Positions 23,549 through 35,579 of a DNA stretch of 64,000 nt are shown here, in pieces. A model generated the notes under the pieces. That model saw nothing but the letters and a program-made list of their open reading frames with translations. It made no database searches and was not told the origin of the DNA. How positions within the stretch are numbered: the stretch's first letter is position 1; each line of letters begins with the position of its first letter. This stretch comes from Tanytarsus gracilentus (Eukaryota; Arthropoda; Insecta; Diptera; Chironomidae). The translations under genes were made by a program, and so were the position numbers. Where the stretch lies: positions 9,475,501 through 9,539,500 of the forward strand of contig JAXRKN010000045.1 of assembly GCA_038502055.1 (NCBI GenBank), in the 5' to 3' direction.

Positions 23549-26500
23549 TTATTCGTTGTAATACAATTCATCGTGCGGTCCTCCTTCCAGCCAGAAGGTT
23601 TCCATTTCACCTTTACCCTATTAGAGAGAAGAAAAATGGCAATTATTAAGTGTGGGTGCGAGAATGAAGGATCAAAGAAAATATGAAATGTGTTTTTAAT
23701 GGGGAATTTTTAAAATGGCAATTGAAACTTTTTAAGGTTTTTGTTCGTCTATCAACTGACGTAATTTAAAAAAGTTTTCGTTACTTTGAAAATTATTTTT
23801 AAATTTAAAAATTACTTTGTAAAATTAACGGTTTTTTTTGAAAATTCTTACATTTTTTTTAATTTAAAAAAAAAATAAAAATTTAAAAAATCACAAAATT
23901 TCAATTAAATTGAAAATCAAACCCTCGAAATAAAAAAAAGAAACTTCTTTACCTTAACGGTCACGAGTCCTCGATATGTGAGTTTGTACCCGAGTTTTTC
24001 CAATCTTTTTGCTGTCGTACCTGAAGCCTGAATCATGTTCGAAGTTGAACTGCTTTCCATTCGACTCGCAGTGTTGACTGTATCACCGAATAGGCAATAA
24101 CGAGGAACTTTAAGTCCAACGATACCTAATTTGTAAGTAAATAATAAAACATCTAATTTAAACTTGTGTTAATGAAATTACCCGCAACGACTGGTCCACT
24201 ATGAAATCCAATTTTTACGGTTACACCTTCGATGTTGAGATTTTTTATTCTCGCTAGCATTTGAAGTGCTAAATCAGCTCCGGTTTGCATGTGTAATGGA
24301 TTTTCATCAGGTGCACCCGAAACGGCCATGTAAACTTTTCCAACCGTCTCAACTTTGTAAGCCATTGGCGAGTGAATTAACTCGTCAAAGGCAGTAAAGG
24401 CCGCATTGAGAGTATTTACAGTTTTCATCGCTGTCTGAATTGCACCAAGATCGGGATAATTTTCCTCAACTTCCGCGAAAATAACAGTAACTTCATCGAA
24501 CGATTGACACGTCGCCAAAGGATCTTGTCCGTGCTTTATTCTGTCAGCAACGGATTTCGGTATCATCGAGTAAAGCAGATCATCACCTAATTTTTTAGAA
24601 GCGATAAAAAATAAATTCTTAATTATGTTAAAATTGTTTCACCTTGTTTCTTCCACATGTCGGCCAAGTTGAGAGAAGTCTCAAGTTCCTCAGCACGCTG
24701 CTCTTCTCTTTCACACATTAAATCTAATCGCGAGTAATGCTTGAAGCCTGAGAAAACCATTTCACGCGATAAACCATGAAAATTTAGGTCGTTAAGATAC
24801 AATCCCATCTCGCTCATCTCATCGAGATTATTGATCCTGAAAGAATGTCATGGAAATTTAATGGAGAAATTTTGTTTTTTTGGGAGGGCAGAAAAATTCC
24901 TCAAATTTATTAATTTGATAAGAATTTAGGGATTAATTGTTGGGTTGTTTATTAATTTTTGGATATTGTAAAAAAAATACTTGGGGTTGTTCATAAACTA
25001 CGTCATGCATGTTGAAGGTTTAAAAATTAGACACATTTCAAGTTAAATAAGAAAAGGATAAGAAACTCCAAAAAAAGTTATCATGACGTAATTTATGATC
25101 AACACCCTAATTACCCTTTTCAACGAGCTCAACCCTAATCTTAATAGAAATTACTCACAGTGGACTACACAGAAACACCAACACGTTGATCTCCTTAAGG
25201 AATCTCATTTCTCCTTTCAGCAAAATACTCTTAATGCCATGAGATCCCCTCCTCGTCATGCTTGTCAGATCCAATGACATTCCAGCTGCACCATCATCAG
25301 GCTTAAGAGTATCACCACTCTGATACTCGAAGCGAACAGGTTTAAAGATTTTTTCTGACTCGCTTCGCTTCATCGACACTGCAGATGATGTCGCACTCTT
25401 CGAGCGTATGAGTTGAATCTCAAAGAGAACTGCTTGCAATTGTGTGACCTACAAAAAATTACTCGAATCATAAATTAGTATGATTTTTCTACGGTGAAAT
25501 TGCTAACATCTCTCACGTTTTCGAAGTCAAACACAATACCAGTCGGTCGTCGAAGTTTAAAATATTTCGTTATCTTACTTCCGATTAACTCATTTGGATG
25601 TCTGTTGTCATTGTTGGTCGACCACGACTCAATGAGATTACCTCCAGCCGCAATGACTCTCATTTCGGGATTTATTATCATTCCTAATATTTTTTTGCAC
25701 ACATTTTTTTTTATATTGTGAGGTAATTTAAATTTTTTTGGAGAGTGTAAGGATACACAGTTGCGGAAGTGATGTGAGTGCGCGTATAAAATGGTGTGCA
25801 AATTAGTGAATTGCGGAAATATTGTTTGACTACTCTAAAGGGTTTTTGTGGAAATATTTTGAAAGATATTTCCTCAAAAAAAATTGTGCGGCAATTTATG
25901 GAAATTCTCGTCATTAAATTTTGAAATTTTATATTTATTTTTCTATGATTTTAGAGTTAAAAAAATTAATTGATTTCACAAATTATGCATATAAGAGTTC
26001 GTTCAAAAATGTTAGCATAAATTTTTGAACGAACTCTAATTAAATCTGAAGCTTCACCTAAATACAAATTTTTAGTGACATAATTTATCAAGAATCTTTT
26101 AAAATTTTTAACTTAATTTTCTAGGAAAAATCTTAATTCTTGAGCTCGCCTGATCATTTAAAAATTAAATTCATGTAAAATAAAAAAATAAACTAAATTT
26201 TGACACTAAGCTGGAGATAAGAATTGTTAAATTGAATTTCCATACATTTAAAGTGCATTAATGACACAACAGTACTTACCGAATGGAAACAACTCCAACA
26301 GCAGTTCAGCAGTGACTGGTTTTAATGCCAAATGCGATGGAATCGAATGAATTTTTGAACGATTTTCAACCTAACAAAAATTGTTTAATTATTTTATGGA
26401 ATTTAAATAAATTCTTACATATTCTCTATTATCAAAATCGAGTCGAAATTTAACGACGACAGATTTAAGACCCGAGGCAAGATCAATTGGTCCCGCGGTT

Positions 26501-29500
26501 CCGCCTGCCTGGTCGTTTTGCGCATCAATAATTTTTACTTTCAGCTCGAGATGGTAAATTTCATTCGCAATTTCCAACAATTGACCTTTCAGTGATGAAA
26601 TAAAATACAAAATCAGACCCAAAAAATATTTATCTAAAACATACCCATGAGATATTTAGAGAATCCCGAGCGACTGCTTCGATAGATCAAAATGGCGCCA
26701 TTTTCATCGACATCAGTGATTTGCATCGATGGACTCTTCATCTTGCGATAAGTGAAACGCATTTGTAAATGAATGTTATCGACAGATTGAAGAAAATCAC
26801 AAAAATATCTTCCCGTTGCCTTAATCATATCATCGTAGCTGCATGAAAGGTCAAGATAGTTTCAATTTCTAATTTAACCTTTTTAACAAACTCACCCGAA
26901 ATTTGTGAAAAATCTCACGAAACATCTTCCGAAAAACACCATAAAATAATCATATTGCTTTCCAGTAATTTCGGCAAGTGCTGCGGCCAGGTCGGGTATC
27001 AAACTATCGGGATATTGTTGATGCGTGTTGAACACATTGTATTTACATTGCGATGCAATCAACGCACGATTCCACACTCGTTCGCCAAACTCAAGCTGGA
27101 AGGTTTGAAAATATTTTTGATAGAAAGATCAAAATGTCAGACATCGACCGATAAAAGTGTCAATCAATCGTCTTTTGATGGAGAAAGAAATGAAAGTTCA
27201 TGATTGTAAAAAAATGGGATTTGAGCTGTTGAAATGTCACTTGGTTGAGTGAACATGATGTTCGTGTGGTTGCAGTGAAATTTTTTATTTTTTGAAGAAA
27301 TTTTGTAGTCTAAATTTTTTGATACAATTTTTTTATATTATTTTTTGAAAAAATTTCAAATTCTAAATTTCTGCACATGAAAAAAAATTAAATAAAACAA
27401 GAAATTATTCATGAAAAACCATCACAATTTAGTTTCCATGTCACTAGATTTGTAAAGGAAATTTTTAAAGCGTAAGAGTCAATGGAGATTTTCCTTTTTT
27501 CAATGATGTAAAATTACATCCGGACTCCAGATATCCGGATTCGAAGGATTTGAATTATTTATTTATTTTTTATCGAAATCTTTTATTTACATTCTCCCTG
27601 GTAGAACACGAGTTCAAATTTGGGTGTTATTTGAGTTCGAATTGAATTCAATTGTTGAGTTCAAATCCAGTTCAGTTCAAATCGCGTGGTAAGCTTTTGT
27701 ATGAAAACGGTTGAACTCGCCCATATACGTTTGAACTAAATTTGAACTCGATTTTCGATTTGAATTCAATTCGAACTGAAATTTGAATTCAAATTGAATT
27801 CAATTCGAACTGAAATTTGAACTCAAATTGCCCTCAAATTTTCAAATTAAAAAAAATTAGTTCAACTTTTGAATTCAATTTGAATTCAACTTTTGAACTG
27901 TTCCACTTTCCAAGTGTTCCTTTAGTTAATTTAACTAACTTTTTTTTTGCTCGCACTTATTCTTTTTTGCTATGTGAAAAGAAATTGGAATTTTTATTAG
28001 TTTTGTACTTAAAAATTTTTCTTACTTTTTTGCTGCGCCGACTCGAACTCGAACTCAGGACTCCTGTTTGCTAAGCGCGCGCGTAACCACGAGACCACCG
28101 AGGAAACTTTATGTTAAAATCCATTTTGGCTAAAAGCTATATTTAAACCATTCTAATTTTTTATATCAATTTGCCAACTATTTCTAATATTTTTTGTCCT
28201 TTGATTTAAATTTTAATAAACAAAAATTTTCTTTAATTTATTTTTTAAAGAAAAAATATTTTTTTCTAAAGTTTTTTGCAAGTTTAGTAGTTTACATTTT
28301 GATAGATTAAAATTTTTGAAATTGAAGAAACATATATAAATCAACCATTTCTAATTAAAAGTGACGATTTAAACTATCAGCGATAGTTTTGTTTGTTTGA
28401 GCACAATATGATCCGGGAATCATCAGTGTCAAAACACATTAATAATAGATATAATTGCTAAATAATGTAATAATTAAACTATGGATCAGAAAAATATTCC
28501 AATATTTATTTTAACATTAAAACAAAGAACAAATCTTAATTTAGGGCTTCAATCAATTCAAATCGAGTTCAACTTTTGAAATAAATTTGAAATAAAGTTT
28601 ATATTAACCACCCAAAATTTCGTCTAAGTCCTTAATTCAAATCGAGCTCAGGTTTTTTAATAAAGTTCATACTAAAAACCCAAAATTTTGTTTAAGTCTT
28701 TAATTCAAATCGAGTTGAAGTTTTTAAATAAAGTTCATATTAAAAACCCAAAATTTTGTCTAAGTCTTTAGTTCAAATCGAGTTCAACTTTTGAAATAAA
28801 GTTTATATTAAAAATCCAAAATTTTGTTTAAGTCTTTAATTCGAATCGAGTTCAAGTTTTGAAATAAATTTGAGTTCAAGTTTATTTCAAAATACCCCAA
28901 TTTTAGTTCAAGTTTTGAATTCAAATTGAGTTCAAGACTTGAATTAAATTCGAGTTCAAGTTTTGAACTAAAACTTTGAATTTAGTTCAAGTCTTGAATT
29001 CAAATTCTTGTTCAAATCTTGAACTCAGCCTTAGAGTTCAACATGGAAATTTAGTTCAACAATTGAGTTCAAATTGAATTCAATTCGAACTCAAATGTTG
29101 AACTAAAGTGGCTGAGTTCAACATTTGAGTTCGAATTGAATTCAATTCGAACTAATTTAGTTCATTTGAACTAAATAGTTCAATGTTTGAGCTCAATTTG
29201 AACTCATTGTTCTACCAGGGCTTGCTTTCCGGTCTGAAGATGTTTTTTGATTTTTTTTAAAGTTGTGAAAAATTTTCTAACAGGATTCCTGTTACAGGAA
29301 AAATTCATATTAAGGATTTTCGAGATTTTTAAATGTCCAAAAAATATCTAATTTGAAATCCAAATTTCTTTTTATATTTTTTTAAATTATTTTACTATTT
29401 TTTTAAAATCACTTTTTGATTTTTTTTTTAAACTTTATAAATGTTCAAAAAATCAATAGAATTTTGATGTTAAGAACTAAAACTTTCCACATTTAAATGC

Positions 29501-29603
29501 ATTTCATAAAATTAATATTCAGAAAGTTTTTCAGCATCTTTTTAAATTTTTCAACACTCACCTGCACAAAATGCTGAACTGACTCAAGTAGCATTCCATA
29601 CAT
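23549..29603 (-). CDS. Gyc88E/Gyc89D: Atypical soluble guanylyl cyclase, beta-type (Gyc-88E/Gyc-89D-like)
   Basis: Cytosolic haem-containing cyclase that makes cGMP from GTP. The insect 88E/89D family works as oxygen and NO sensors in neurons. Complete, 663 residues, 11 exons: 29603-29562, 27095-26896, 26838-26645, 26585-26419, 26370-26280, 25683-25517, 25448-25159, 24836-24643, 24586-24182, 24125-23953, 23617-23549. Domains: haem-NO/O2-binding (about 1-165) with a proximal-type His at 104 (VDNIH) and the haem-propionate motif YRSSR at 133-137; a PAS-like HNOBA region; a coiled-coil linker (EREEQRAEELETSL); and a catalytic domain (VYKVETVG, GVVG-like loop, CLFGDTVNTASRMES). The first metal-binding Asp position reads FAEV, as in this atypical subfamily, so the subunit probably needs a partner. 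Length favours the 89D group; 88E has a longer tail. Confidence 0.93.
24981..25110. mobile_element. MITE-like element, family 1, copy 2
   Basis: About 130 bp in the cyclase intron between exons 7 and 8. The left end GGGGTTGTTCATAAACTACG and the right end ACGTAATTTATGATCAACAC are inverted relatives of each other. Same family as 8731-8862 and 37482-37620. Confidence 0.7.
25994..26037. repeat. Perfect 17-bp stem hairpin
   Basis: Arms AGAGTTCGTTCAAAAAT (25994-26010) and ATTTTTGAACGAACTCT (26021-26037) are exact reverse complements around a 10-nt loop. It lies in the cyclase intron between exons 5 and 6. It could be a very short remnant of an inverted-repeat element. Confidence 0.85.
28035..28105 (-). 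repeat. tRNA-derived SINE head
   Basis: Read on the minus strand, a GC-rich island contains an A-box-like GGTCTCGTGGTTACGC and a B-box-like GAGTTCGAGTC. Their spacing and flanks resemble the start of a tRNA-related SINE; the TGGTCTnGTGGTTA pattern recalls Glu/Asp/Gly-type tRNAs. The 3' acceptor stem does not pair properly, so it is not a working tRNA gene. It is embedded in the inverted-repeat element. Confidence 0.6.
28556..28870. repeat. Tandem repeat, about five copies of a 68-bp unit
   Basis: Each unit begins AATTCAAATCGAGTTCAA and ends with CCCAAAATTTTGTCTAAG followed by TCTTT. Units differ by a few substitutions; the first is about 10 bp longer. This block forms part of the interior of the 1.6-kb inverted-repeat element. 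Confidence 0.85.
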
Positions 29604-32600
29604 CTTCTTAATATCTTTTTCCTTTTTCAGCTCTCACGTAAATTTTTAGCTGCGAATTCACACAATAAGTCATCATTAGTTAACTTTTTAGCACTCATGT
29701 AAACTCAAGCATAAAATTTAATTCTTCTGCACATAAAAATTCCTAAACGTTCGCAAAATTTTGTTTAATTTTTCCTTTAAATCTTTAATCAGTTACTTTT
29801 GAACTTTTTCTGTGAAATTTTTATGAGTTTAACCCTTTTCAATCAAAGGAAATGTTTACGTTGCGTCAGAAAATCAAGTTGAACCTCATTTTTGTTTATG
29901 CTAAAGAATCCATGAAACTGGTTTTAATATAAGTTTCTTACGGCGGTGTGAATTATGGCAGAAAAGGATGTGAAAAGTGAGAAAATTTTTTTTCCTTTAT
30001 TTGTCTTCATTAAGTCAAGAGACACAAGGCGTGTTAAAAGCTTCACAACTTTAGATGTTTATTTACTCGCACAAAATTAATTTTACGTTGCGATTTGAGA
30101 AAAAAATTATAACTTTTTTGCATTAAATTTTATTCGCAATTTTTAATTTTAAAGTGATTTTTTTACTAAAATATTAAAAAAAATTTGAGCAAAAAAAATT
30201 CAAAATTATCCGTTAAATTTTTAAAAAAGTTTAGAGCTTTCAAAAATGAATTCTGATTAAGTTTATAATCAAAATGGAAATTTTTTATCAGATCTCTCAA
30301 AGTTCAAAGAACCTCTCGCCCACAGTGACTTCAATCTCACTCATATAAAATGAGTCGACGTTTAGCGAACATATGAAGTGCACAATAAATAATTCTCTTT
30401 TCCAACCATCACCGGAAGAAAGCTTTTAGTCAACCTGAACACGAAGTTTTTATTTTTAAAAGCTTTCTGTCGATGAACACGATTTTCTCTTTTAAGGTTC
30501 TTCCGGGTGAGAGAAAAATTTTAAATTCCATTGCGAGTGGCATAATAATCATAAATAATAGCGAGCTCTGCAGTGTGTATGAGTTGTGCGTGTTTAAAAA
30601 AAGAGAGGATAAAAGCGAGGATGACGGGATTTTATGAGTGTAACATTGAAAATTGGAAAGCGTCATTCAAAAAGGTTCATGATATAAAAATCATCAAGCA
30701 AAAAGATTTGAAATTTAAGACGCGGATCTGAAGATTATATTGCATGTGATTAAATTGATCAGAGCTTTTATGAGATCAACCTTTCATACTTTAAGTCATA
30801 AATATTTTTACAATCTTGTTACTTTTTTCATGTCGGGAATTTTTTCTCGAACAAAAAAATTGACAAAGAGTTGAAGGTTGATTTTTTTTTGCAAAATCTA
30901 TTCTAAAATTAAATCACGCTCGAAATTTCTTTTGTTTATTTTTAGCTTCTTTCATGTATTGAAAAAATATTTCGCACCTTTTTAAATCCGACAAGTGACA
31001 AAAAATAGTCAATTTAAAAATATCCACAGTGATAACGATCAAGTCACACATCACTGTAAAAACCATCCGAAATTAATCTATTTTTTATGTCGTCACTAAA
31101 TAAATCACCTTTCTAAATTGTTTTCGCACTCATTCTGTCACGATAGCTCTTTGTCTATGTGACAAATTTATGTACGCAGTCTCATCTCGAAAATATTTAA
31201 TTAATCAATGTATTTTTAGAAACTTTTATGTTGAGGTGTTTTACATGATGAACCTTAAAAACTTTGAAGAACCAAACAATGGAGAAATATTAAATTTCAC
31301 ACTCGAAAAGTTTTTGAAAAGTTTATCTAAGAAGTTTTCTTTATGTTAACCAATTCAATATTTTTTTGATGTAAAATTTGTTATTTTTAAAATTTTATAA
31401 TATTTTTATTATTTATTGAAAATCAAACTTTTCATCCCTGATTTTTTTGTTATGTTAATTATTAAATTAAAAAGTTTGAAAGCTTTTTCAGAAGAAAAAA
31501 ATTCAGAGTAAAATTAATTGAAAAATTTCAACAAGAGATTAATTTACAAAGTTAAGCTTTTCTAAAGAAGTCTTCGTGATACAAAAAGATTCGTTGAAAA
31601 AGTTTTTCAGTAGACAGATTAATTTTAGAAATTGAAGCACGTTTTGTTAAATTTTTTGCTTTTTTTCGCTAAGATTTTTCTAAGTTTAAAATTTAAAAAT
31701 TCTTAATTTTTTTGAAAAGTTTTTGAGTATTTTTTGATACTTAATTTTTTTGTTAAATTTTTAATTTAATTTTTTAAATTTTTAAACACATTTTTTCACC
31801 TTTTTAAAATTATTTCCAATTCACAATTTTTTTTTTGAACTTTGTTAATTTTCCAATTTTATTTCTATCTTGCAAAATATCCAATAAGCGACTGATACTT
31901 CAGCAGTTCTTGCGGCATCCTTTTATATGAGTCTATTAGAACTGCTACCCGAGACATTATTAATTGGTGTCTTCTTATTTATCCATGCACATGAAATTAT
32001 GAGGGTTGACACGAATCATCTGTCACGAAATGTTTACATTATTGGCTTTCGTTCACCACAAACGAAAAACATCTCCTCGAAAGTATTGTAGTGAGTTTTA
32101 TCTAACTCCTTCCCCATTTATGATTCATTGCTATTTTCGGCCTTAATTGATGATATTAAAAGAGCACTTATCGTGAGGAGCGAACAATGAACGGAATATT
32201 TCAGACGCGTGCTGACGCTTGCAAGTTCCACTCAGCAACTGATCTCAAATTGTGCGAGAGAAATTGTCGAAAGAATTTTTCTCTTTTAGCTTTTCATCTC
32301 AGCGCATGACGCGAGCTCGGACGAAGGAAGGAATGTTTACATTTTGTGAGACATGCATCAGGTGGTTTTTATTTATAACCTTACACACTGTCGGCACCCT
32401 CTCTAAACACCCCTTCCCCACTCTTTACGCTCAATTTACTCTTTATCATCCTACTTATGCAAATAGTATTTTTTTATTTTTCTATTTTTATGAGTAAACT
32501 CTGAAATTCTAAATCGTTTTTCAATAACGTTAGATTTAAGTGAGAACATAAAAATTCAACGTCGTTAAAGCTATTTTTATGGAGAGAATTATGATTTTTT

Positions 32601-35579
32601 AAAAACCGCATTCCAGCTTTAATAAAAAATATTATTTAAAAATGCAAAAATAGTTTTTCGAAAAATAAAATTTTGTAAAAAAATTATTTTTATGAAAGCT
32701 TCTAAAAATTAATTTACTCTTAATTAGGAAAACAAAATATAAATATTAAAAAAAAATTTAAACTTCAAGTCACAATTTTAAGGGTTTTTTTATCCTCGAG
32801 CTTTCCATGTAAAATATATGTAATTTTTGATGAGCTTAATTGTACACAAAACTTTGTTGAAAATTCTCATACAATTAGCTTGTACAAGGTTCACGATATG
32901 ATGCTCAATCATTTTTCTTTTCTTTGATTTTTATATTGACAGAGGACAGTTTCAAGTAGGTTTATTGACTTTTACTTACGTAATTTATAAACAAAAAAAT
33001 TAAAATCAACGTAAACATCCTCAAAAAAGGACAGAAGTGATTTTTTAAAAAATTCAAATAAACAAAATTAAAATAAATTATTTCTAAATAAATTTAAATA
33101 GAATTATTTGTATCTCTTTTTCACACAACCATTTAAAAATTTTAGTCCGTGCATAATCGGTCAACATCGAGCAGGTACAACAACAACAAAAACACAAATA
33201 AAATTTCACAATCCCCAAAAAGACTAAAAAGCAATAATTCTCACAGTCAATCACCGTTCGAGTGATCAAAAGAAATAAAAAATTACAGCTTTTCATCATC
33301 GACATCAAAAGATCACCAACATGAGATAATCACAGACTTTTTTAGGGATGATTTTTGTTCTCTCACCGAACGAATTATGAAGAAAAATTTCATTCATCGA
33401 TTCACTCCCCGGTGTGTGTAAACTGCTGAGAGTTTTATGCTTTGATTCTCTTTCTCTCTTTTTCTTTTTCACATTACTTTTCGTCTCGAGACTCGCTCAG
33501 AAACGAGTAAACGATCGTGCCGTGTAGACGTGTTTTTTAAATCGAATTTTTAGTTTTTTCTTTTTCCTTTTATTTTTGCCAACCGAAAAGAAGAAATATC
33601 GACAGATTTTTCATACTGTCACATTTTATCGCGAAATTGTGTAAGATTTTTTTTCTCATCCTTTGATTGTGCGAAAACAAAAAATTGGAGCTATTTTAGT
33701 TTCCTAAAAGTTGGTGTTGAAATTGTGATTAGAAAATTGAAAGAAGTCTCGAATTTCTCCTACGTACATGTGCAAAAGTCACTTGGTTGTGTATATTTAA
33801 AAAAATGTGAATGAAGAGGAAAAATAGCACAAATAGCAAGTGCACAAAACTGGCTATGTGCGAGAAAAACCAGAATGAGAAGAAAAAGTGGATAATAGAA
33901 AACAAAATAAATGAGAATTGTTGAAGATGCACCATGAACATAAAACATGTAAACAAAAGAGTTCAACACAAGTCTCCGCTTTTGTACTTGACTCGACTTC
34001 TTTTTTTCTATGCCTTTTTTCGTTCATATGGAGTTTTTGAAAACCTCGACAAAAAAATAATTTTTTTAGTATTTTGAATTTTTGTGAAAAATAAATTTAA
34101 AATTTTTTTAAATAATTTTTGAATTCCCACTTCTCTTTCGTAAACCTTAAGAATGAGAAAATAAATCTCATCTAGAAAGTGTTGATGTGTGTCTTGGAAG
34201 GCAATAAAACTCTATTTTGCCTGCCTGCGCTCGCCTGTCCGTTTCCAATTGTCTTCTCTCTCTCATACTCGTTTTATCTTTCTTATTTTTATTTTGCGCG
34301 ACACACACGACGAACGTGATGTATGGAATGAACAGCAAAATTAAAAGAGGCAGGCAAAATAGGCGAAAGAAATAACAAGATATACACACACAATTATTGA
34401 CGGACTGCATAAGTCGGCAAACTTTATCGCAATCACATACTTTTTTGTTTTTTTTATGCTGATAACAGGTTTTTTCGATATTTTTCTTCTGTGAGAGAAG
34501 ACAAAAATTTTCTCAGCTCTCATTTTTCGATAATTTTTTTAACGATATGATAAGAGAAGACAACCACACGCAATCAAACCATATCGAGCGATAATGAGGT
34601 GAAAAGAGGTGGAAACTAGTTTAATTTTTGAAATTTAAAATATTTCAAAAAACTTTTTTAATAAACTTATAAAAAGTGTCCACCCCTTGCGTTCAAAAAC
34701 CTCAAAGAGCGAATGATTATTAAACGGTCAAATTAATTGAGCCAAAAAGATATGATTGTGTGACTGCCGTCAACTTTGTTGTATAATTTTCTCAAACGTG
34801 TGTCGTTTTCGAGTAAATGAGGCATGAGAAAATGAGAAGATTCTAATTTAGTAATTTATGACGACTCCCCGTGAGCATTGAAATGTATGAAAATTGCTAG
34901 AAGTGAGGACACGCGGCTCTGTTTAATTCTGAGTGCTAAATTTGAATTAATTTAATTAAGCGGAGAGAATTTAAAATTCCATCATCACTCACAAGCACAG
35001 CGATGAGAGATCGCATTAAGATCGTGCATTGGAGGTCAATGTGAAGTGTCAGATATTCAACTCGATAATTAGTCGGTCGTGAAAGATAGTGAGAGGAAGC
35101 AATTTAGAGTGAAATCTATGTCACTTGAGCACGAGAGACACATGTCGTTGATGTGGAAAAAATTTTAAAGTGCGAAAAATATTTTCTATAAATTTTATGA
35201 CAGTTTTTTTATTAGTTTACTCATGTTACACTGCCTTGTAACATCCTCATAGCCAATCTGACTCTTATTGTATTACATTCATCTAACTTAAAATTTGCAT
35301 GTACGTAAGAGATAAAACAAAACGTCGATCATATTCGACACGAGGCGTCTCTGAATCTTCTTTTTCGTATTTTTATATTTTTTTTTAAACAACGAGGCAA
35401 TAAATTAATTTTCCGGTCATCTGTTTCTCTAGGCGATTGTGTGTAAAACGACTACGATGATGATGTGAGGTGGTTTGACGAAAACAGTGCGAAAAACAAT
35501 AAATTTTATGTGATGATTAAAAATTGTGTTTAAGAAAAATTTTATAAAAAAAAAGTCAAAGACAAAAGTGAGAAGAAAA
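29604..35579. other. Intergenic stretch between divergent cyclase and kinase genes
   Basis: This 6-kb stretch lies between the cyclase start (minus) and the first coding exon of the Fps-type kinase (plus). It must hold both promoters and any non-coding 5' exons, but I cannot place them. A short inverted-repeat element is at 34612-34690. Open frames are short and AT-biased. Confidence 0.5.
34612..34690. mobile_element. Short inverted-repeat element, family 2, copy 2
   Basis: The left end AAAAGAGGTGGAAAC is an imperfect mirror of the right end GTGTCCACCCCTTGC, with an AT-rich middle. It resembles the element at 18531-18628. Confidence 0.5.

Larger units (their letters stand above)
27596..29220. 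mobile_element. 1.6-kb inverted-repeat element in the first intron of the guanylyl cyclase
   Basis: The two ends are CCCTGGTAGAACA (27596-27608) and TGTTCTACCAGGG (29208-29220), perfect inverted repeats. Similarity extends about 10 bp further inward with one indel. The interior is built of GAATTC/TTCGAA-type repeats, a block of tandem 68-bp repeats and a tRNA-like SINE head. No transposase reading frame is present, so it is a non-autonomous or foldback-type element. I could not define a convincing target-site duplication; at most two bases (CT) repeat on either side. Confidence 0.75.

Noticed and set aside
28035..28105. Functional tRNA gene
   Set aside because: A- and B-box-like sequences are present, but acceptor-stem halves do not pair and no clean anticodon arm can be drawn; a SINE head explains it better.
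35526..35579. Extended N-terminus for the Fps-type kinase
   Set aside because: The extra codons begin at GTG and are Lys-rich; the family's conserved start MGFSS lies at 35580.
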